Of a DNA stretch of 64,000 nucleotides, positions 43,441 through 52,705 are shown one piece after another. The notes beneath the pieces are model-generated. The model was not told the origin of the DNA, did not search any database, and saw only the letters and a list, made by a program, of their open reading frames with translations. A program made the position numbers and the translations under genes. The stretch spans positions 992,001 through 1,056,000 of the forward strand of contig NZ_PGEZ01000001.1 of the NCBI RefSeq assembly GCF_002797495.1, in the 5' to 3' direction. Every line of letters begins with the position of its first letter. The first letter of the stretch is position 1. This DNA comes from Mumia flava. Lineage in GTDB: Bacteria > Actinomycetota > Actinomycetes > Propionibacteriales > Nocardioidaceae.

Positions 43441-44325
43441 TCACTCGTCGTCGAGCACCGGCGCCACGGCGACGGGGCACCGAGCCTCCCGAAGGACCGC
43501 ACGGGTCACCGAGCCGAGGGACAGCCCTCCGGGCAGCGGCCGGTTCCGCCGGCCCACGACCAGGAAGTCCGCCTCCGCCGACATCCGCACGAGGGCGTCG
43601 GCCGGCCAGTCGTAGGCCACGCGCACGTCCAGCGGGACCTCCGGGTACCGGCCTGTCCACGGCTCCAGCCGCTCCGTCAGCTGCTGGGCGGTCTCACGCT
43701 GCCACGTGGCCTGCGACGTGCGCGCGAAGACCATGTCGCCGTAGACCGTCGGCGCCGCCCAGGCGTGCAGCACCGTCAGCGACGCCTTGCGCTGGTCGGC
43801 CTCCTCGAAGGCGAGGTCGAGCGCCTCGGTGGTGACCGCGGTGTCCTCGATCCCGACCAGGACGCGGTGCTGGACCGAGTCCGGATCCCACCCCGCGCCC
43901 ACGACCACCACCGGGCAGCGGGCACGCGCCGCGACGCCGTTCAGCACCGATCCGGCGAAGACCCGCTCCACCAGCGAGTGCTCCCGACGTTCCAGCACGA
44001 CGGTCGCCGCCTGCCGTGAAGCGTCGAGCAGCTGGTGGACGGTCGACCCTTCCCTGAGGGCGGTCTCGACCGTCAGGTCGCCGTGGGACAGCTCGGCGGC
44101 GTCTCGCGCCGCGGCGTCCAGGACCGTACGTCCGGCCTCGCGCTGCTCACCGACGGTCAGCAGCGGATTGACCGGCAGTCCCGTCGGCAGGTCGTGGAAC
44201 GCGTGCAGGACCAGCAGGTCGCGGCCGTGGCGCTCGGCCTCGTCGACCGCGTACCGCAGCGCGGCCCGTTCCGTTCCGGCGCCGGCGATCCCGACGACCA
44301 CCGGGGTCGAAGTCGTGGTGCTCAT
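43441..44325 (-). CDS. Universal stress protein, tandem UspA domains
   Basis: 294 aa with two UspA folds. First copy: VVVGIAGAGTERAALRYAVD ... GSVLNGVAARARCPVVVVG; second: VLVGIEDTAVTTEALDLAFE ... LGSVTRAVLREARCPVAVAP. The GxSxG/RxxxxCP ATP-binding-type loop is present at both domain ends. ATG 44325 follows GAGAGGAG. Placed beside a PPOX protein and a DevS/DevR-like system, as in dormancy/hypoxia regulons of actinobacteria, which suggests control by that regulator. Confidence 0.92.
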   Translation of the reverse strand: MSTTTSTPVVVGIAGAGTERAALRYAVDEAERHGRDLLVLHAFHDLPTGLPVNPLLTVGEQREAGRTVLDAAARDAAELSHGDLTVETALREGSTVHQLLDASRQAATVVLERREHSLVERVFAGSVLNGVAARARCPVVVVGAGWDPDSVQHRVLVGIEDTAVTTEALDLAFEEADQRKASLTVLHAWAAPTVYGDMVFARTSQATWQRETAQQLTERLEPWTGRYPEVPLDVRVAYDWPADALVRMSAEADFLVVGRRNRPLPGGLSLGSVTRAVLREARCPVAVAPVLDDE

Positions 44326-44425
44326 CGTAGGCTCCTCTCTCCTGGGCTTTCTCCCACCCTCGTCCGCGGCGGTCGCCACGGACAGAGCCGTTCGGCCCGA
44401 CCTGAGGTACCGGAGGTCCCTGGAC

Positions 44426-44851
44426 TCAGCGCGCCGCGACCCTGCGGCCGGTGATGCGCTCGGGGACGATCGCGATCGCGAGATCGGTCCCGTGCTGCCA
44501 GGAACGCAGGTCGGCCGTCGCCAGCGCGGCCGGCGAGGCCGCCGCGCTGCGGCCGCTCACGATCACGCTCCAGCCGTGCCGGAACACGTCGTCGTGGTGG
44601 TCGACCTCGAACACGACCTCCCCGTCGTGCTCGGCGAGCACGGCCAGCGGCGAGGTCGGCGACGTCCGGAACGCGATCACGTCGTCGACGACCCGGAAGT
44701 TGACCGGCAGCAGCACGGGGGTCCCGTCCCGGCAGAACGCGACCCTCCCCACCGTGGTGGTGGTGAGCAGCTCGCGGCACTCCTCCGCGCCGAGGACGTG
44801 GGCTGCGTTCCCCGGGGCTGGACGGTCGGACCCCGGCGAGGTCGAGAACAT
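44426..44851 (-). CDS. Pyridoxamine-5'-phosphate oxidase-like flavin/F420-binding protein
   Basis: 141 aa split-barrel protein. The N-terminal ECRELLTTTTVGRVAFCRDG, then PVLLPVNFRVVDDVIAFRT and VSGRSAAASPAAL-type segments match the PPOX superfamily group common in DosR-like regulons. It could bind FMN, haem-degrading cofactors or F420; residues do not decide this. A DevR-box-like sequence lies about 80 bp upstream. Confidence 0.85.
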   Translation of the reverse strand: MFSTSPGSDRPAPGNAAHVLGAEECRELLTTTTVGRVAFCRDGTPVLLPVNFRVVDDVIAFRTSPTSPLAVLAEHDGEVVFEVDHHDDVFRHGWSVIVSGRSAAASPAALATADLRSWQHGTDLAIAIVPERITGRRVAAR

Positions 44852-44931
44852 GGCGCCTCCTGGCTTCGGTCGTCCTCCCAGCGTCGACCCGGAGGAACCG
44901 TCCTCGTCAGGGGCGAAGGGCCCGACCGCCC

Positions 44932-44945
44932 GGGACCGAGGTCCA
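44932..44945. promoter_or_regulatory. DevR/DosR-box-like palindrome upstream of the PPOX gene
   Basis: GGGAC-CGAG-GTCCA: half-sites GGGAC and GTCC(C) with a four-base gap, the architecture of the mycobacterial DosR site, with one mismatch in the right half. It lies between the PPOX start and the response regulator 3' end. Binding is inference. Confidence 0.45.
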
Positions 44946-44972
44946 CCCAGGGTCCGGGGACACGTCGCGTGG

Positions 44973-45683
44973 TCAGCGGCCCCCGCCGGCTCCCGCGTCG
45001 CCGAGCGCCTCCTCGAGCTCGGCCCGCTTCTGCTCGCCGAACACGGCGGCCTGCGTACGTCGTTCCATCTCCAGCTTCGCGAGCAGCCCGGAGACGTAGT
45101 TCTTCACGGTCTTCTCGGCCACGAAGAGGTGCTCGCCGATCTGCCGGTTCGTGTACCCGTCGGCGAGCAGCAGCAGGACCTGGCGCTCCCGCTCGCTGAG
45201 TCGAGCGATCCGCGGGTCGGTCTCGTGGCTGGTCCGCAGCCGTGCGAGCACCCGCTCGGTGACCGCCGGATCGAGCAGCGAGCGACCGGCCGCGACCAGG
45301 CGGATGGACTCGACCAGCCGTGCGCCCACGACCTCCTTGAGGAGGTAGCCGGCCGCACCCGCGAGCACCGCCGCGTACACCGCCTCGTCGTCGTCGTACG
45401 ACGTCAGCACGATGCTGCGTACGTCCGGCGCCGACTCGTGGAGATCCCGGCAGACGTCGATCCCGCTCCCGTCCGGGAGCCGTGCGTCGAGCAGCACCAC
45501 GTCCGGCGACGCCGCCGGGATCCGCGCGAGCGCGTCGTGCGCCGTCGCTGCCTCGCCGACGACCTCGAGGTCGGGCTCGGAGCTGAGCAGATCGATCAGG
45601 CCCCGCCGGACGATCTCGTGGTCGTCGGTGAGGAACACGCGGATCACCGGAGCAGCCGGCGTCGGGGCGTCGTCTCGGGTCAC
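44973..45683 (-). CDS. devR: NarL/DevR-type response regulator
   Basis: 236 aa. Receiver domain IRVFLTDDHEIVRRGLIDLL with phospho-acceptor Asp 66 in VVLLDARLPDGSGID, then a LuxR-type helix-turn-helix (LSERERQVLLLLADGYTNRQ, about 165-190; EKTVKNYVSGLLAKLEMERR). The long linker and C-terminal helix beyond the HTH resemble DosR/DevR. GTG 45683 overlaps the kinase gene's stop by four bases. Probable targets are the adjacent stress genes. The gene symbol is a similarity call. Confidence 0.88.
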   Translation of the reverse strand: MTRDDAPTPAAPVIRVFLTDDHEIVRRGLIDLLSSEPDLEVVGEAATAHDALARIPAASPDVVLLDARLPDGSGIDVCRDLHESAPDVRSIVLTSYDDDEAVYAAVLAGAAGYLLKEVVGARLVESIRLVAAGRSLLDPAVTERVLARLRTSHETDPRIARLSERERQVLLLLADGYTNRQIGEHLFVAEKTVKNYVSGLLAKLEMERRTQAAVFGEQKRAELEEALGDAGAGGGR

Positions 45684-47371
45684 GGGGCCTCCTTGGTCGT
45701 CCGGGCTCGCCACTCGAGCCGCGTGCCGTGGGGGGCGAGCGGCTGGAGCTCGCAGCCGCCGCCGTACGCCTGGGCGCGGTGCCGCAGGTTGCGCAGACCG
45801 TGGCCGTGGCCGGGCACGGGCTCAGGGACAGCGCCCGTCGTCGCGTCCTCCGTGACGCCGTCGTCGTCGACCCGGACCGTCACCCAGGCGCCGTCCGCCA
45901 TGACCTCGAGCCGAGCCTGACGCGAGCGCGTGTGCCGGCCGACGTTCGCGAGACCCTCCCGCACCACGGCGAGCACGTCCCCGGCCAGGTCGGGTCCGAC
46001 CATCGTCTCGACCGGACCGCGGAACGTGACGACCGGCTCCAGCCCGAGGACCGACCCCTGCTCGCGGGCGACCCGCATGATCTGTGCCCGCAGCCCTCCG
46101 CCTGCGGACGGATCCTGACGCAGCTCGAAGATCGTCGTCCGGATCTGGCGGATCGTGGCGTCGAGCGCGTGGATCTGCTCCTCGACCCGGTCGGCGCTCG
46201 GGCCGGGTCCGAGGGTGGACCGGATGCTCTGCAGGCTCAGCCCGGAGGCGAAGAGCTGCTGGATCACGTGGTCGTGCAGGTCCCGCGCGATCCGGTCGCG
46301 GTCCTCGAGCAGCTCCACCCGGGCCCGGTCGGCGGCAGCGTCCGCGCGCTCCAGCGCCAACGCTGCCTGACCGGCGAACGACGCCGCGACGTCGAGGTCG
46401 AACTCGGTGAACCGACGGGCGCCGGCCGTCCGGACCACGACGATCGCGCCTCGCACGCCGTCGCGGCCGCGCAACGGCAGTGCCATCGCGGGACCGAACT
46501 CGCCCGCGGGCAGCAGCGTGTCGTACCCGCTCTCGTCGATCGCCGTGGTCAGGCTCGGGGCCGCCGTACGGAACGCCGTCCCTGCGAGCGAGCCCTCGAC
46601 CACGACCGTGAGCCCGACGACCCCCGAGGTCGCGTCGCCGCAGGCGTGCCGCACCGTCAGCGTCGTCGGGTCGTCCGGGGTCGGGAGGAGCACCGCGACC
46701 AGGCTTGCGTCAGCGAGGCCGCGCACGCGGTCGGCGATCAGCTCGAGGGACTCGTCCCCGGAGCGGCTCAGCAGCTCGTGGGTCGTCCGCGCGGTCGCGG
46801 CCGACCAGAGCTCGCGGTAGCGGGACTCCTCGTACAGCCGCGCGTTCGCGATCGCGATCCCCGCGGTCGCGGCGAGCGACGCGGCGAGCTCCTCGTCCTC
46901 CGGGGCGAACGCACCGTCGAGGTGGTCGGTCAGGTAGAGGTTGCCGAACACGTCGTCGCGCACCCGGATCGGCACGCCGAGGAAGCTGTCCATCGGCGGA
47001 TGCCCGGCCGGGAACCCCGCCGACCGCTCGTCGTCGGTGATGTGGGTCAGCCGGATCGGTCGTGGGTCGTCGATCAGGGCGCCGAGCAGACCCCGCCCTT
47101 CGGGGAGGTGCCCGATCCGCTCGACGTCCTCGGGTGGCATGCCGACGTGCAGGAACTGCTCGATCCCGCCGTCCTCCCCGATCACGCCGATCGCGCCGTA
47201 GCGGGCACGGACCAGGGTGACCGCGGACTCGATGATCCCGTGCAGGAGCGAGCGGAGATCGAGGTGCTCGACGACGGCGGCGTTCGCGCGGATGAGCGCG
47301 CGCAGGCGGTCGGCCTCGAGCCTCGGGCCTCCGTCGCGGTGCCGCGCGCGGGGCCTGACCTCGTCCGTCAT
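45680..47371 (-). CDS. devS: GAF-domain sensor histidine kinase, DevS/DosS-like
   Basis: 563 aa, soluble. Two GAF domains (about 45-180 and 205-345), HisKA_3 dimerisation helix with phospho-His 366 in ARDLHDHVIQQLFASGLSLQ, and HATPase_c (VREGLANVGRHTRSRQARLE; GHGHGLRNLRHRAQAYGG). The first GAF contains FPAGHPPMDSFLGVPIRVRD; in DosS/DosT the haem-ligating His lies in a comparable segment, so His 124 is a candidate haem ligand (recollection, not proof). The start ATG 47371 begins the typical N-terminus. Probably senses oxygen, NO or redox state and phosphorylates the coupled regulator. Confidence 0.9.
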   Translation of the reverse strand: MTDEVRPRARHRDGGPRLEADRLRALIRANAAVVEHLDLRSLLHGIIESAVTLVRARYGAIGVIGEDGGIEQFLHVGMPPEDVERIGHLPEGRGLLGALIDDPRPIRLTHITDDERSAGFPAGHPPMDSFLGVPIRVRDDVFGNLYLTDHLDGAFAPEDEELAASLAATAGIAIANARLYEESRYRELWSAATARTTHELLSRSGDESLELIADRVRGLADASLVAVLLPTPDDPTTLTVRHACGDATSGVVGLTVVVEGSLAGTAFRTAAPSLTTAIDESGYDTLLPAGEFGPAMALPLRGRDGVRGAIVVVRTAGARRFTEFDLDVAASFAGQAALALERADAAADRARVELLEDRDRIARDLHDHVIQQLFASGLSLQSIRSTLGPGPSADRVEEQIHALDATIRQIRTTIFELRQDPSAGGGLRAQIMRVAREQGSVLGLEPVVTFRGPVETMVGPDLAGDVLAVVREGLANVGRHTRSRQARLEVMADGAWVTVRVDDDGVTEDATTGAVPEPVPGHGHGLRNLRHRAQAYGGGCELQPLAPHGTRLEWRARTTKEAP

Positions 47372-47504
47372 GGCGACCGACCCCCGGAGTGCTGGTGTCG
47401 GCCCGATCGTAGCGCCGTGCGACGTCGCCCGCCGTACGGCTGGGACCTGCAATTGTCGTGCGGGACGCCAAATCGGTGCCGGAGCCGGCAGCGACGGCCG
47501 CCCG

Positions 47505-47510
47505 TAGGAT
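47505..47510 (+). promoter_or_regulatory. -10 box of glpX, leaderless-type
   Basis: TAGGAT exactly six bases before ATG 47517, with no Shine-Dalgarno sequence. Confidence 0.55.
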
Positions 47511-47516
47511 GCGGCC

Positions 47517-48551
47517 ATGACCGACGCCTCCACGTCCCGGATCCCCGGCCCGCTCACACCGGCCGCCCAGGCCCCCGATCGCAACCTCGCCCTCGACCTG
47601 GTCCGCGTCACCGAGGCCGCCGCGATGGCGGCCGGGCGCTGGGTCGGACGCGGCGACAAGAACGGCGCGGACGGCGTCGCCGTCAACGCGATGCGGTCCC
47701 TGATCAACACCGTCGGGATGAGCGGCGTGGTCGTGATCGGCGAGGGCGAGAAGGACAACGCGCCGATGCTGTTCAACGGCGAGGAGGTCGGCGACGGCAC
47801 GGGCCCGTCCGCCGACGTCGCCGTGGACCCGATCGACGGCACCACGCTCGCCGCGAAGGGCATGCCGAACGCCGTCTCCGTCCTCGCCGTCGCCCCACGC
47901 GGGGCGATGTACGACCCGTCCGCGGTCTTCTACATGGAGAAGCTCGCCGTGGGGCCCGAGGCCGCCGACGTCGTCGACATCCGCCTCCCGATCTCGGAGA
48001 ACATCCACCGGGTCGCGAAGGCCAAGAGCCTGTCGGTCTCCTCGGTCACGGTCTGCGTGCTCGACCGCCCGCGCCACGCCGACCTGGTCGACGAGATCCG
48101 CAGCACCGGCGCCCGGATCAAGTTCATCACCGACGGCGACGTCGCCGGGTCGATCACGGCGGCGCGTCCCGGCACCGGCGTCGACATGCTCGTGGGGATC
48201 GGCGGCACGCCGGAGGGCATCATCAGCGCCTGCGCGATGAAGGCCCTCGGCGGTGCGATCCAGGGTCGGCTGTGGCCGACCGACGACGCCGAGCGGCAGA
48301 AGGCCTCCGACGCGGGACTCGACGTCGACGAGATCCTCACCACCGACACGCTGGTCAAGGGTGACGACTGCTTCTTCGTCGCCACCGGCATCACCGACGG
48401 CGAGCTGATGCGCGGCGTGCGGTACGGCTCCGGCAGCGCGACCACCGAGTCGCTCGTGATGCGGTCCCGCTCCGGCACGTACCGCAAGATCATCTCCGAG
48501 CACCGGATCGAGAAGCTCCAGGCGTACGCCACGATCGACTACGAGGGCTGA
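47517..48551 (+). CDS. glpX: Fructose-1,6-bisphosphatase class II
   Basis: 344 aa, metal-dependent phosphatase of gluconeogenesis. The lithium-sensitive phosphatase motif [13 protein letters not shown] (about 103-115), [15 protein letters not shown] and [19 protein letters not shown] are intact. This is the only FBPase type in most actinobacteria. A PfkB kinase gene follows two bases after its stop. Confidence 0.96.
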   Translation: MTDASTSRIPGPLTPAAQAPDRNLALDLVRVTEAAAMAAGRWVGRGDKNGADGVAVNAMRSLINTVGMSGVVVIGEGEKDNAPMLFNGEEVGDGTGPSADVAVDPIDGTTLAAKGMPNAVSVLAVAPRGAMYDPSAVFYMEKLAVGPEAADVVDIRLPISENIHRVAKAKSLSVSSVTVCVLDRPRHADLVDEIRSTGARIKFITDGDVAGSITAARPGTGVDMLVGIGGTPEGIISACAMKALGGAIQGRLWPTDDAERQKASDAGLDVDEILTTDTLVKGDDCFFVATGITDGELMRGVRYGSGSATTESLVMRSRSGTYRKIISEHRIEKLQAYATIDYEG

Positions 48552-48553
48552 GG

Positions 48554-49471
48554 GTGTCCGCCGGGTCCGCGTCCGTCCTCGTCGTCGGCGAAGCACTCGT
48601 CGACCTCACACGGACGCCTGACGGCACCACGGCGGCCCACCCGGGCGGATCGCCGATGAACGTGGCGGTCGGCCTCGCCCGCCTCGACGTGGCGACCACC
48701 CTGGCCGCCCAGGTCGGCGACGACGAGCACGGTGACCTGATCCGCGACCACGTGGACGCGTCCGACGTCGATCTGCGCTCGCTCCCACCGCACCACCCCG
48801 ACACCTCGACCGCCCTGGCGACGCTCGACGGCGACGGAGTCGCGACGTACAGCTTCGACCTGGTCTGGGACCCCGACGAGATGCCCGCCGTCGACGCGTT
48901 CGGGCTGGTCCACGTCGGCTCGATCGCGGCCGCTCTCGAACCCGGCGCCGACCGCGTGGAGACCCTCGTCCGCGCGGCGATCGACGCTGGGATCCCCGTG
49001 TCGATCGACCCGAACGTCCGACTCGACATCACACCGGACCTCGACGCGGTCCGCGACCGGATCGAGGCCCTGATCCGCCACGCCACGTACGTCAAGCTCA
49101 GCGACGACGACGCCCGCGTCCTGTGGCCCGAGGTCGACCTGGCCGAGATCGCGCACGTGCTGCTCGATCACGGCCCGCGGCTCGTCGCCCTGACCCGCGG
49201 CGACCAGGGGGCCATCATGTCGACGACGACCGCGACCACGTCCGAACGGCCGCCGAGCATCGCGGTGGTGGACACGATCGGCGCCGGGGACTCCTTCCAG
49301 TCCGCGATGCTCGCCGGCCTCGTCCGGTGGGGCTGGCTCGGCCGTGACGACCTCGACGTCGCTGATCTCGAGCGGCTCCTGCGGGTCGCGGTCACGGCAT
49401 CGGCGAGCACGTGCTCACGCCCCGGTGCAGACCCGCCGACCGCACGCGACCTCGCCGGGCTGCTCCGCTGA
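48554..49471 (+). CDS. PfkB family carbohydrate kinase (fructokinase-like)
   Basis: 305 aa ribokinase-fold enzyme. N-terminal GEALVDL and HPGGSPMNVAVGLARLDVAT (substrate lid region), C-terminal ATP/catalytic motif VVDTIGAGDSFQSAMLAGL with the catalytic Asp in GAGD. Starts with GTG two bases after glpX, so co-transcribed; with FBPase this points to sugar-phosphate metabolism, most likely fructose. Specificity not provable from sequence. Confidence 0.9.
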   Translation: MSAGSASVLVVGEALVDLTRTPDGTTAAHPGGSPMNVAVGLARLDVATTLAAQVGDDEHGDLIRDHVDASDVDLRSLPPHHPDTSTALATLDGDGVATYSFDLVWDPDEMPAVDAFGLVHVGSIAAALEPGADRVETLVRAAIDAGIPVSIDPNVRLDITPDLDAVRDRIEALIRHATYVKLSDDDARVLWPEVDLAEIAHVLLDHGPRLVALTRGDQGAIMSTTTATTSERPPSIAVVDTIGAGDSFQSAMLAGLVRWGWLGRDDLDVADLERLLRVAVTASASTCSRPGADPPTARDLAGLLR

Positions 49472-49550
49472 GGCCGGGCCCGGGCCGACCGGGCGCCGGC
49501 CGCCGGCGGCGTACGCTGGAAGGCCACCGCGCTGGAAGGAGGAGCCGACC

Positions 49551-50486
49551 GTGACCGAACGGACCACGACGCTGGCGTCCGGGATCACGCTCGCGTACGA
49601 GACGTTCGGGACGCCGTCCGACCCGGCGGTGCTGCTCCTGATGGGCCTGGGAGCACCCGGGACGTGGTGGCGGACCGACTTCTGCGAGACGCTCGCGGAC
49701 TCGGGGCTCCACGTCGTGCGCTACGACCACCGTGACGCCGGACGGTCGACGCACCTGAGCGAGCACCCGGTCACCCGGCGCCAGGTCGTCGCGACCTTCC
49801 TCGGGTCGCGCCGGCACGCGCCGTACGGCATCTCCGACCTCGCCGACGACGCCGTCGGCCTGCTCGACGCCCTCGACGTCGGGCGCGCCCACGTCGTCGG
49901 CTGCTCGATGGGCGGCATGGTCGCCCAGACGATGGCGATCGAGCACCCCGACCGGGTCGCTTCCCTGACGTCCATCATGTCCACCACCGGCCGGCGACGC
50001 GTCGGGTGGCAGCACCCGCGCCTGTTCCCGATCCTGCTCAGCCGCGCCGCGGCCGGCCGTGCCGCGTACGTCGCCCAGGCGGTCCGCACGAACCGCGCCA
50101 TCACCACCGAGCGCTATCGGGAGCCCGTCGACGCGGTCGTCGCGCGCGCCGGCGCGACGCACGACCGCGGGTGGGAGGCGGAGGCCGTCAAGCGTCAGAT
50201 GCTCGCGGTGCTGACCCAGCCGGACCGCACCCGTGCGCTCGGGAGCGTACGGGTGCCCACCTGCGTCGTCCACGGGCTGGCCGACCCGATGGTGCACCCG
50301 TCCGGCGGCCGCGCCACCGCGGCCGCGGTCGACGGCGCGGAGCTCGTCCTGGTCCCGGACCTCGGTCATGACCTGCCGCCGACGCTCGATCCGCTGGTCG
50401 TGAGTGCGGTCACCCGGACGGTCCGGCGTGCCGGAGACCACGACACCGGCCGTCACCCGGCCGGTGCGGCACCGACGCGCGGCTGA
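49551..50486 (+). CDS. Alpha/beta hydrolase
   Basis: 311 aa. Nucleophile elbow GCSMGG (Ser in VVGCSMGGMVAQTMAIEHPD, about 120), oxyanion region VLLLMGLGAPGTWW and catalytic His in LVLVPDLGHDLPP; acid probably Asp in HGLADPMVHPSGG. GGAAGGAGGAGCC precedes GTG 49551. The stop shares a base with the next gene's ATG. Resembles esterase/haloperoxidase-like hydrolases; substrate unknown. Confidence 0.92.
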   Translation: MTERTTTLASGITLAYETFGTPSDPAVLLLMGLGAPGTWWRTDFCETLADSGLHVVRYDHRDAGRSTHLSEHPVTRRQVVATFLGSRRHAPYGISDLADDAVGLLDALDVGRAHVVGCSMGGMVAQTMAIEHPDRVASLTSIMSTTGRRRVGWQHPRLFPILLSRAAAGRAAYVAQAVRTNRAITTERYREPVDAVVARAGATHDRGWEAEAVKRQMLAVLTQPDRTRALGSVRVPTCVVHGLADPMVHPSGGRATAAAVDGAELVLVPDLGHDLPPTLDPLVVSAVTRTVRRAGDHDTGRHPAGAAPTRG

Positions 50487-51142
50487 TGGGCGAGAGCCGC
50501 CACGAGCACGGGCGGGCCGTGCTGCGTCGTCGCGACGACGGCGCGACGGAGCTGCGGGTCAACGGCGTGTTCGTGATGGACGACCACGAGACCGGCTCCG
50601 AGCAGCTGCTGGCCGAGTCGGCGCTGGCCGGCGCCGAGGGTGCCGACCTGCGCGTCGTGGTCGGCGGGCTCGGACTCGGGTTCACGCTGCGGGCCCTGCT
50701 CGCGGACCCGCGGGTCGCCCACGTCACCGTCGCGGAGATCGAGCCGGCGGTGGTCGCGTGGATGCGCGACGGGACCGTGCCGGGCGCGGACCTGCTGGGC
50801 GACGAGCGGGTCGAGGTCCGGGTCGGCGACGTCCGCGCCGTCGTCGCGGAGCAGGCCGTACGGTCGGTCGACCTGATCCTGCTCGACGTCGACAACGGCC
50901 CCGACTTCCTGGTCGACGACGACAACGCGGCGGTGTACGTCGCGGCGTTCCTGCGGACGTGCGCCGAGCGGCTGCGCGCACGCGGCGAGCTGTGCGTGTG
51001 GTCCCAGGCGGACTCCCCCGATCTGCGCGACCGGCTCGCGACGGTCCTCGACGACGTCACGGCCGTACGGGTGCCGGTGGTCCTCCAGGGGCGCGACGAG
51101 GCGTACTGGCTGCTGAAGGGCCGTCGGCCGGGCACCACCTGA
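50486..51142 (+). CDS. Spermidine-synthase-like methyltransferase-fold protein
   Basis: 218 aa. Rossmann motif [20 protein letters not shown] (about 55-74), acidic strand-2 end [17 protein letters not shown], and [20 protein letters not shown] match the spermidine-synthase-like group that lacks the polyamine-specific N-terminal barrel. Many of these bind SAM or decarboxylated SAM with unknown partners. Translation coupled to the hydrolase gene (TGATG). Confidence 0.82.
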   Translation: MGESRHEHGRAVLRRRDDGATELRVNGVFVMDDHETGSEQLLAESALAGAEGADLRVVVGGLGLGFTLRALLADPRVAHVTVAEIEPAVVAWMRDGTVPGADLLGDERVEVRVGDVRAVVAEQAVRSVDLILLDVDNGPDFLVDDDNAAVYVAAFLRTCAERLRARGELCVWSQADSPDLRDRLATVLDDVTAVRVPVVLQGRDEAYWLLKGRRPGTT

Positions 51143-51214
51143 ACCACCCGTACGACCGTCCGGCGGTCTGTCCCGCCAGACGACGGCGGTGACCGGGCCC
51201 GCCTCGGCGGACGC

Positions 51215-51220
51215 TAATCT
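51215..51220 (+). promoter_or_regulatory. -10 box of fumC, leaderless-type
   Basis: TAATCT seven bases before ATG 51228; no Shine-Dalgarno sequence in front of the start. Confidence 0.5.
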
Positions 51221-51227
51221 CGGCCGT

Positions 51228-52622
51228 ATGAGCGCTGAGACCGAGTACCGCATCGAGCACGACACCATGGGCGAGGTGCGGGTCCCCGCATCAGCTCTCT
51301 ACAAGGCCCAGACGCAGCGCGCCGTCGAGAACTTCCCCATCTCCGGCACGACCCTGGAGCCGCGTCACATCCGTGCGATCGCGCTGATCAAGCTCGCCTG
51401 CGCGAAGGCCAACGCCGAGCTCGGTGTGCTCGACGCCGACGTCGCCGAGGCCATCGTGTCCTCGGCGCGCGAGGTCGCCGCGGGCTCGCACGACCACCAG
51501 TTCCCGATCGACGTGTTCCAGACCGGGTCGGGCACGTCGAGCAACATGAACATGAACGAGGTCCTCTCGACCCTCGCGTCGGACCGCCTCGGCACGGACG
51601 TCCACCCGAACGACCACGTGAACGCGTCGCAGTCGTCGAACGACACCTTCCCGACCTCGATCCACGTCGCCGCGACCGAGGCGACGATCACCGACCTGAT
51701 CCCGGCGCTGGAGCACCTCGCGACCGCGTTCGAGGCGAAGGCGACCGAGTGGGCCGACATCGTGAAGTCGGGGCGCACCCACCTGATGGACGCGACCCCG
51801 GTCACGCTCGGGCAGGAGTTCGGCGGGTACGCCGCGCAGATCCGCACGGGCGTCGAGCGGCTCCAGGCGGTGCTGCCGCGCGTCGCGGAGGTCCCGCTCG
51901 GCGGGACGGCCGTCGGCACCGGCATCAACACCCCGGCCGGCTTCCCGCAGCGCGTGATCGCGATCCTCGCCGAGGAGACCGGCGTCCCGGTGACGGAAGC
52001 CCGCGACCACTTCGAGGCCCAGGGCGCGCGTGACGGGCTGGTCGAGCTGTCCGGCCAGCTCAAGACCGTCGCCGTGTCACTGATCAAGATCAACAACGAC
52101 CTGCGCTGGATGGGCTCCGGCCCGCGTACCGGCCTCGGCGAGCTCGCGCTGCCGGACCTGCAGCCGGGCTCGAGCATCATGCCGGGCAAGGTCAATCCGG
52201 TCATCCCGGAGGCGGTGCTGATGGTCTGCTCGCAGGTGATCGGCAACGACGCCGCGATCACCGCCGCCGGCCTGTCGGGCAGCTTCGAGCTGAACGTGCA
52301 GATGCCGGTGATGGCGCGCTGCCTGCTCGAGTCGATCCGCCTCCTCGGCAACGCGTCGACCGTGCTCGCCGACAAGTGCGTCGCCGGCACGACCGCGAAC
52401 GCCGACCGCTGCGCCGAGCTCGCCGCGTCCTCGCCGTCGATCGTGACGCCGCTGAACCGCTACATCGGCTACGAGAACGCCGCCAAGGTCGCGAAGACCG
52501 CGCTGAAGGACAAGAAGACGATCCGGCAGACCGTGATCGACATGGGGTTCGTCTCCGACGGCACGCTCACCGAGGCACAGCTCGACGATGCGCTCGACCT
52601 GCTCTCGATGACCCACCCCTGA
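51228..52622 (+). CDS. fumC: Fumarate hydratase class II
   Basis: 464 aa TCA-cycle enzyme interconverting fumarate and malate without an iron-sulfur cluster. Substrate segments [14 protein letters not shown] and [15 protein letters not shown], catalytic [18 protein letters not shown] and the superfamily signature [11 protein letters not shown] are all intact. The malate it makes is oxidised by Mqo (5.7 kb). In-frame codons upstream of ATG 51228 lie within the promoter. Confidence 0.97.
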   Translation: MSAETEYRIEHDTMGEVRVPASALYKAQTQRAVENFPISGTTLEPRHIRAIALIKLACAKANAELGVLDADVAEAIVSSAREVAAGSHDHQFPIDVFQTGSGTSSNMNMNEVLSTLASDRLGTDVHPNDHVNASQSSNDTFPTSIHVAATEATITDLIPALEHLATAFEAKATEWADIVKSGRTHLMDATPVTLGQEFGGYAAQIRTGVERLQAVLPRVAEVPLGGTAVGTGINTPAGFPQRVIAILAEETGVPVTEARDHFEAQGARDGLVELSGQLKTVAVSLIKINNDLRWMGSGPRTGLGELALPDLQPGSSIMPGKVNPVIPEAVLMVCSQVIGNDAAITAAGLSGSFELNVQMPVMARCLLESIRLLGNASTVLADKCVAGTTANADRCAELAASSPSIVTPLNRYIGYENAAKVAKTALKDKKTIRQTVIDMGFVSDGTLTEAQLDDALDLLSMTHP

Positions 52623-52688
52623 CGAGTCGCCCGTGGCGGGGCCACGAGTCGCCCATGGCGGGGCCGCGAGTCGCCCGCGGCGGGGCAC
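52623..52688 (+). repeat. 22-bp tandem repeat downstream of fumC
   Basis: Three copies starting at 52623, 52645 and 52667 of CGAGTCGCCC followed by two variable bases and GGCGGGGC. It fills the gap between fumC and the convergent DUF2079 gene. Confidence 0.85.
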
Positions 52689-52705
52689 CACATGCGTCTC
52701 GCGGG

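Noticed and set aside
45728-48364. 878-codon plus-strand frame over the sensor kinase and glpX
   Set aside because: Covers the antisense of devS and then glpX in a wrong frame; no domain.
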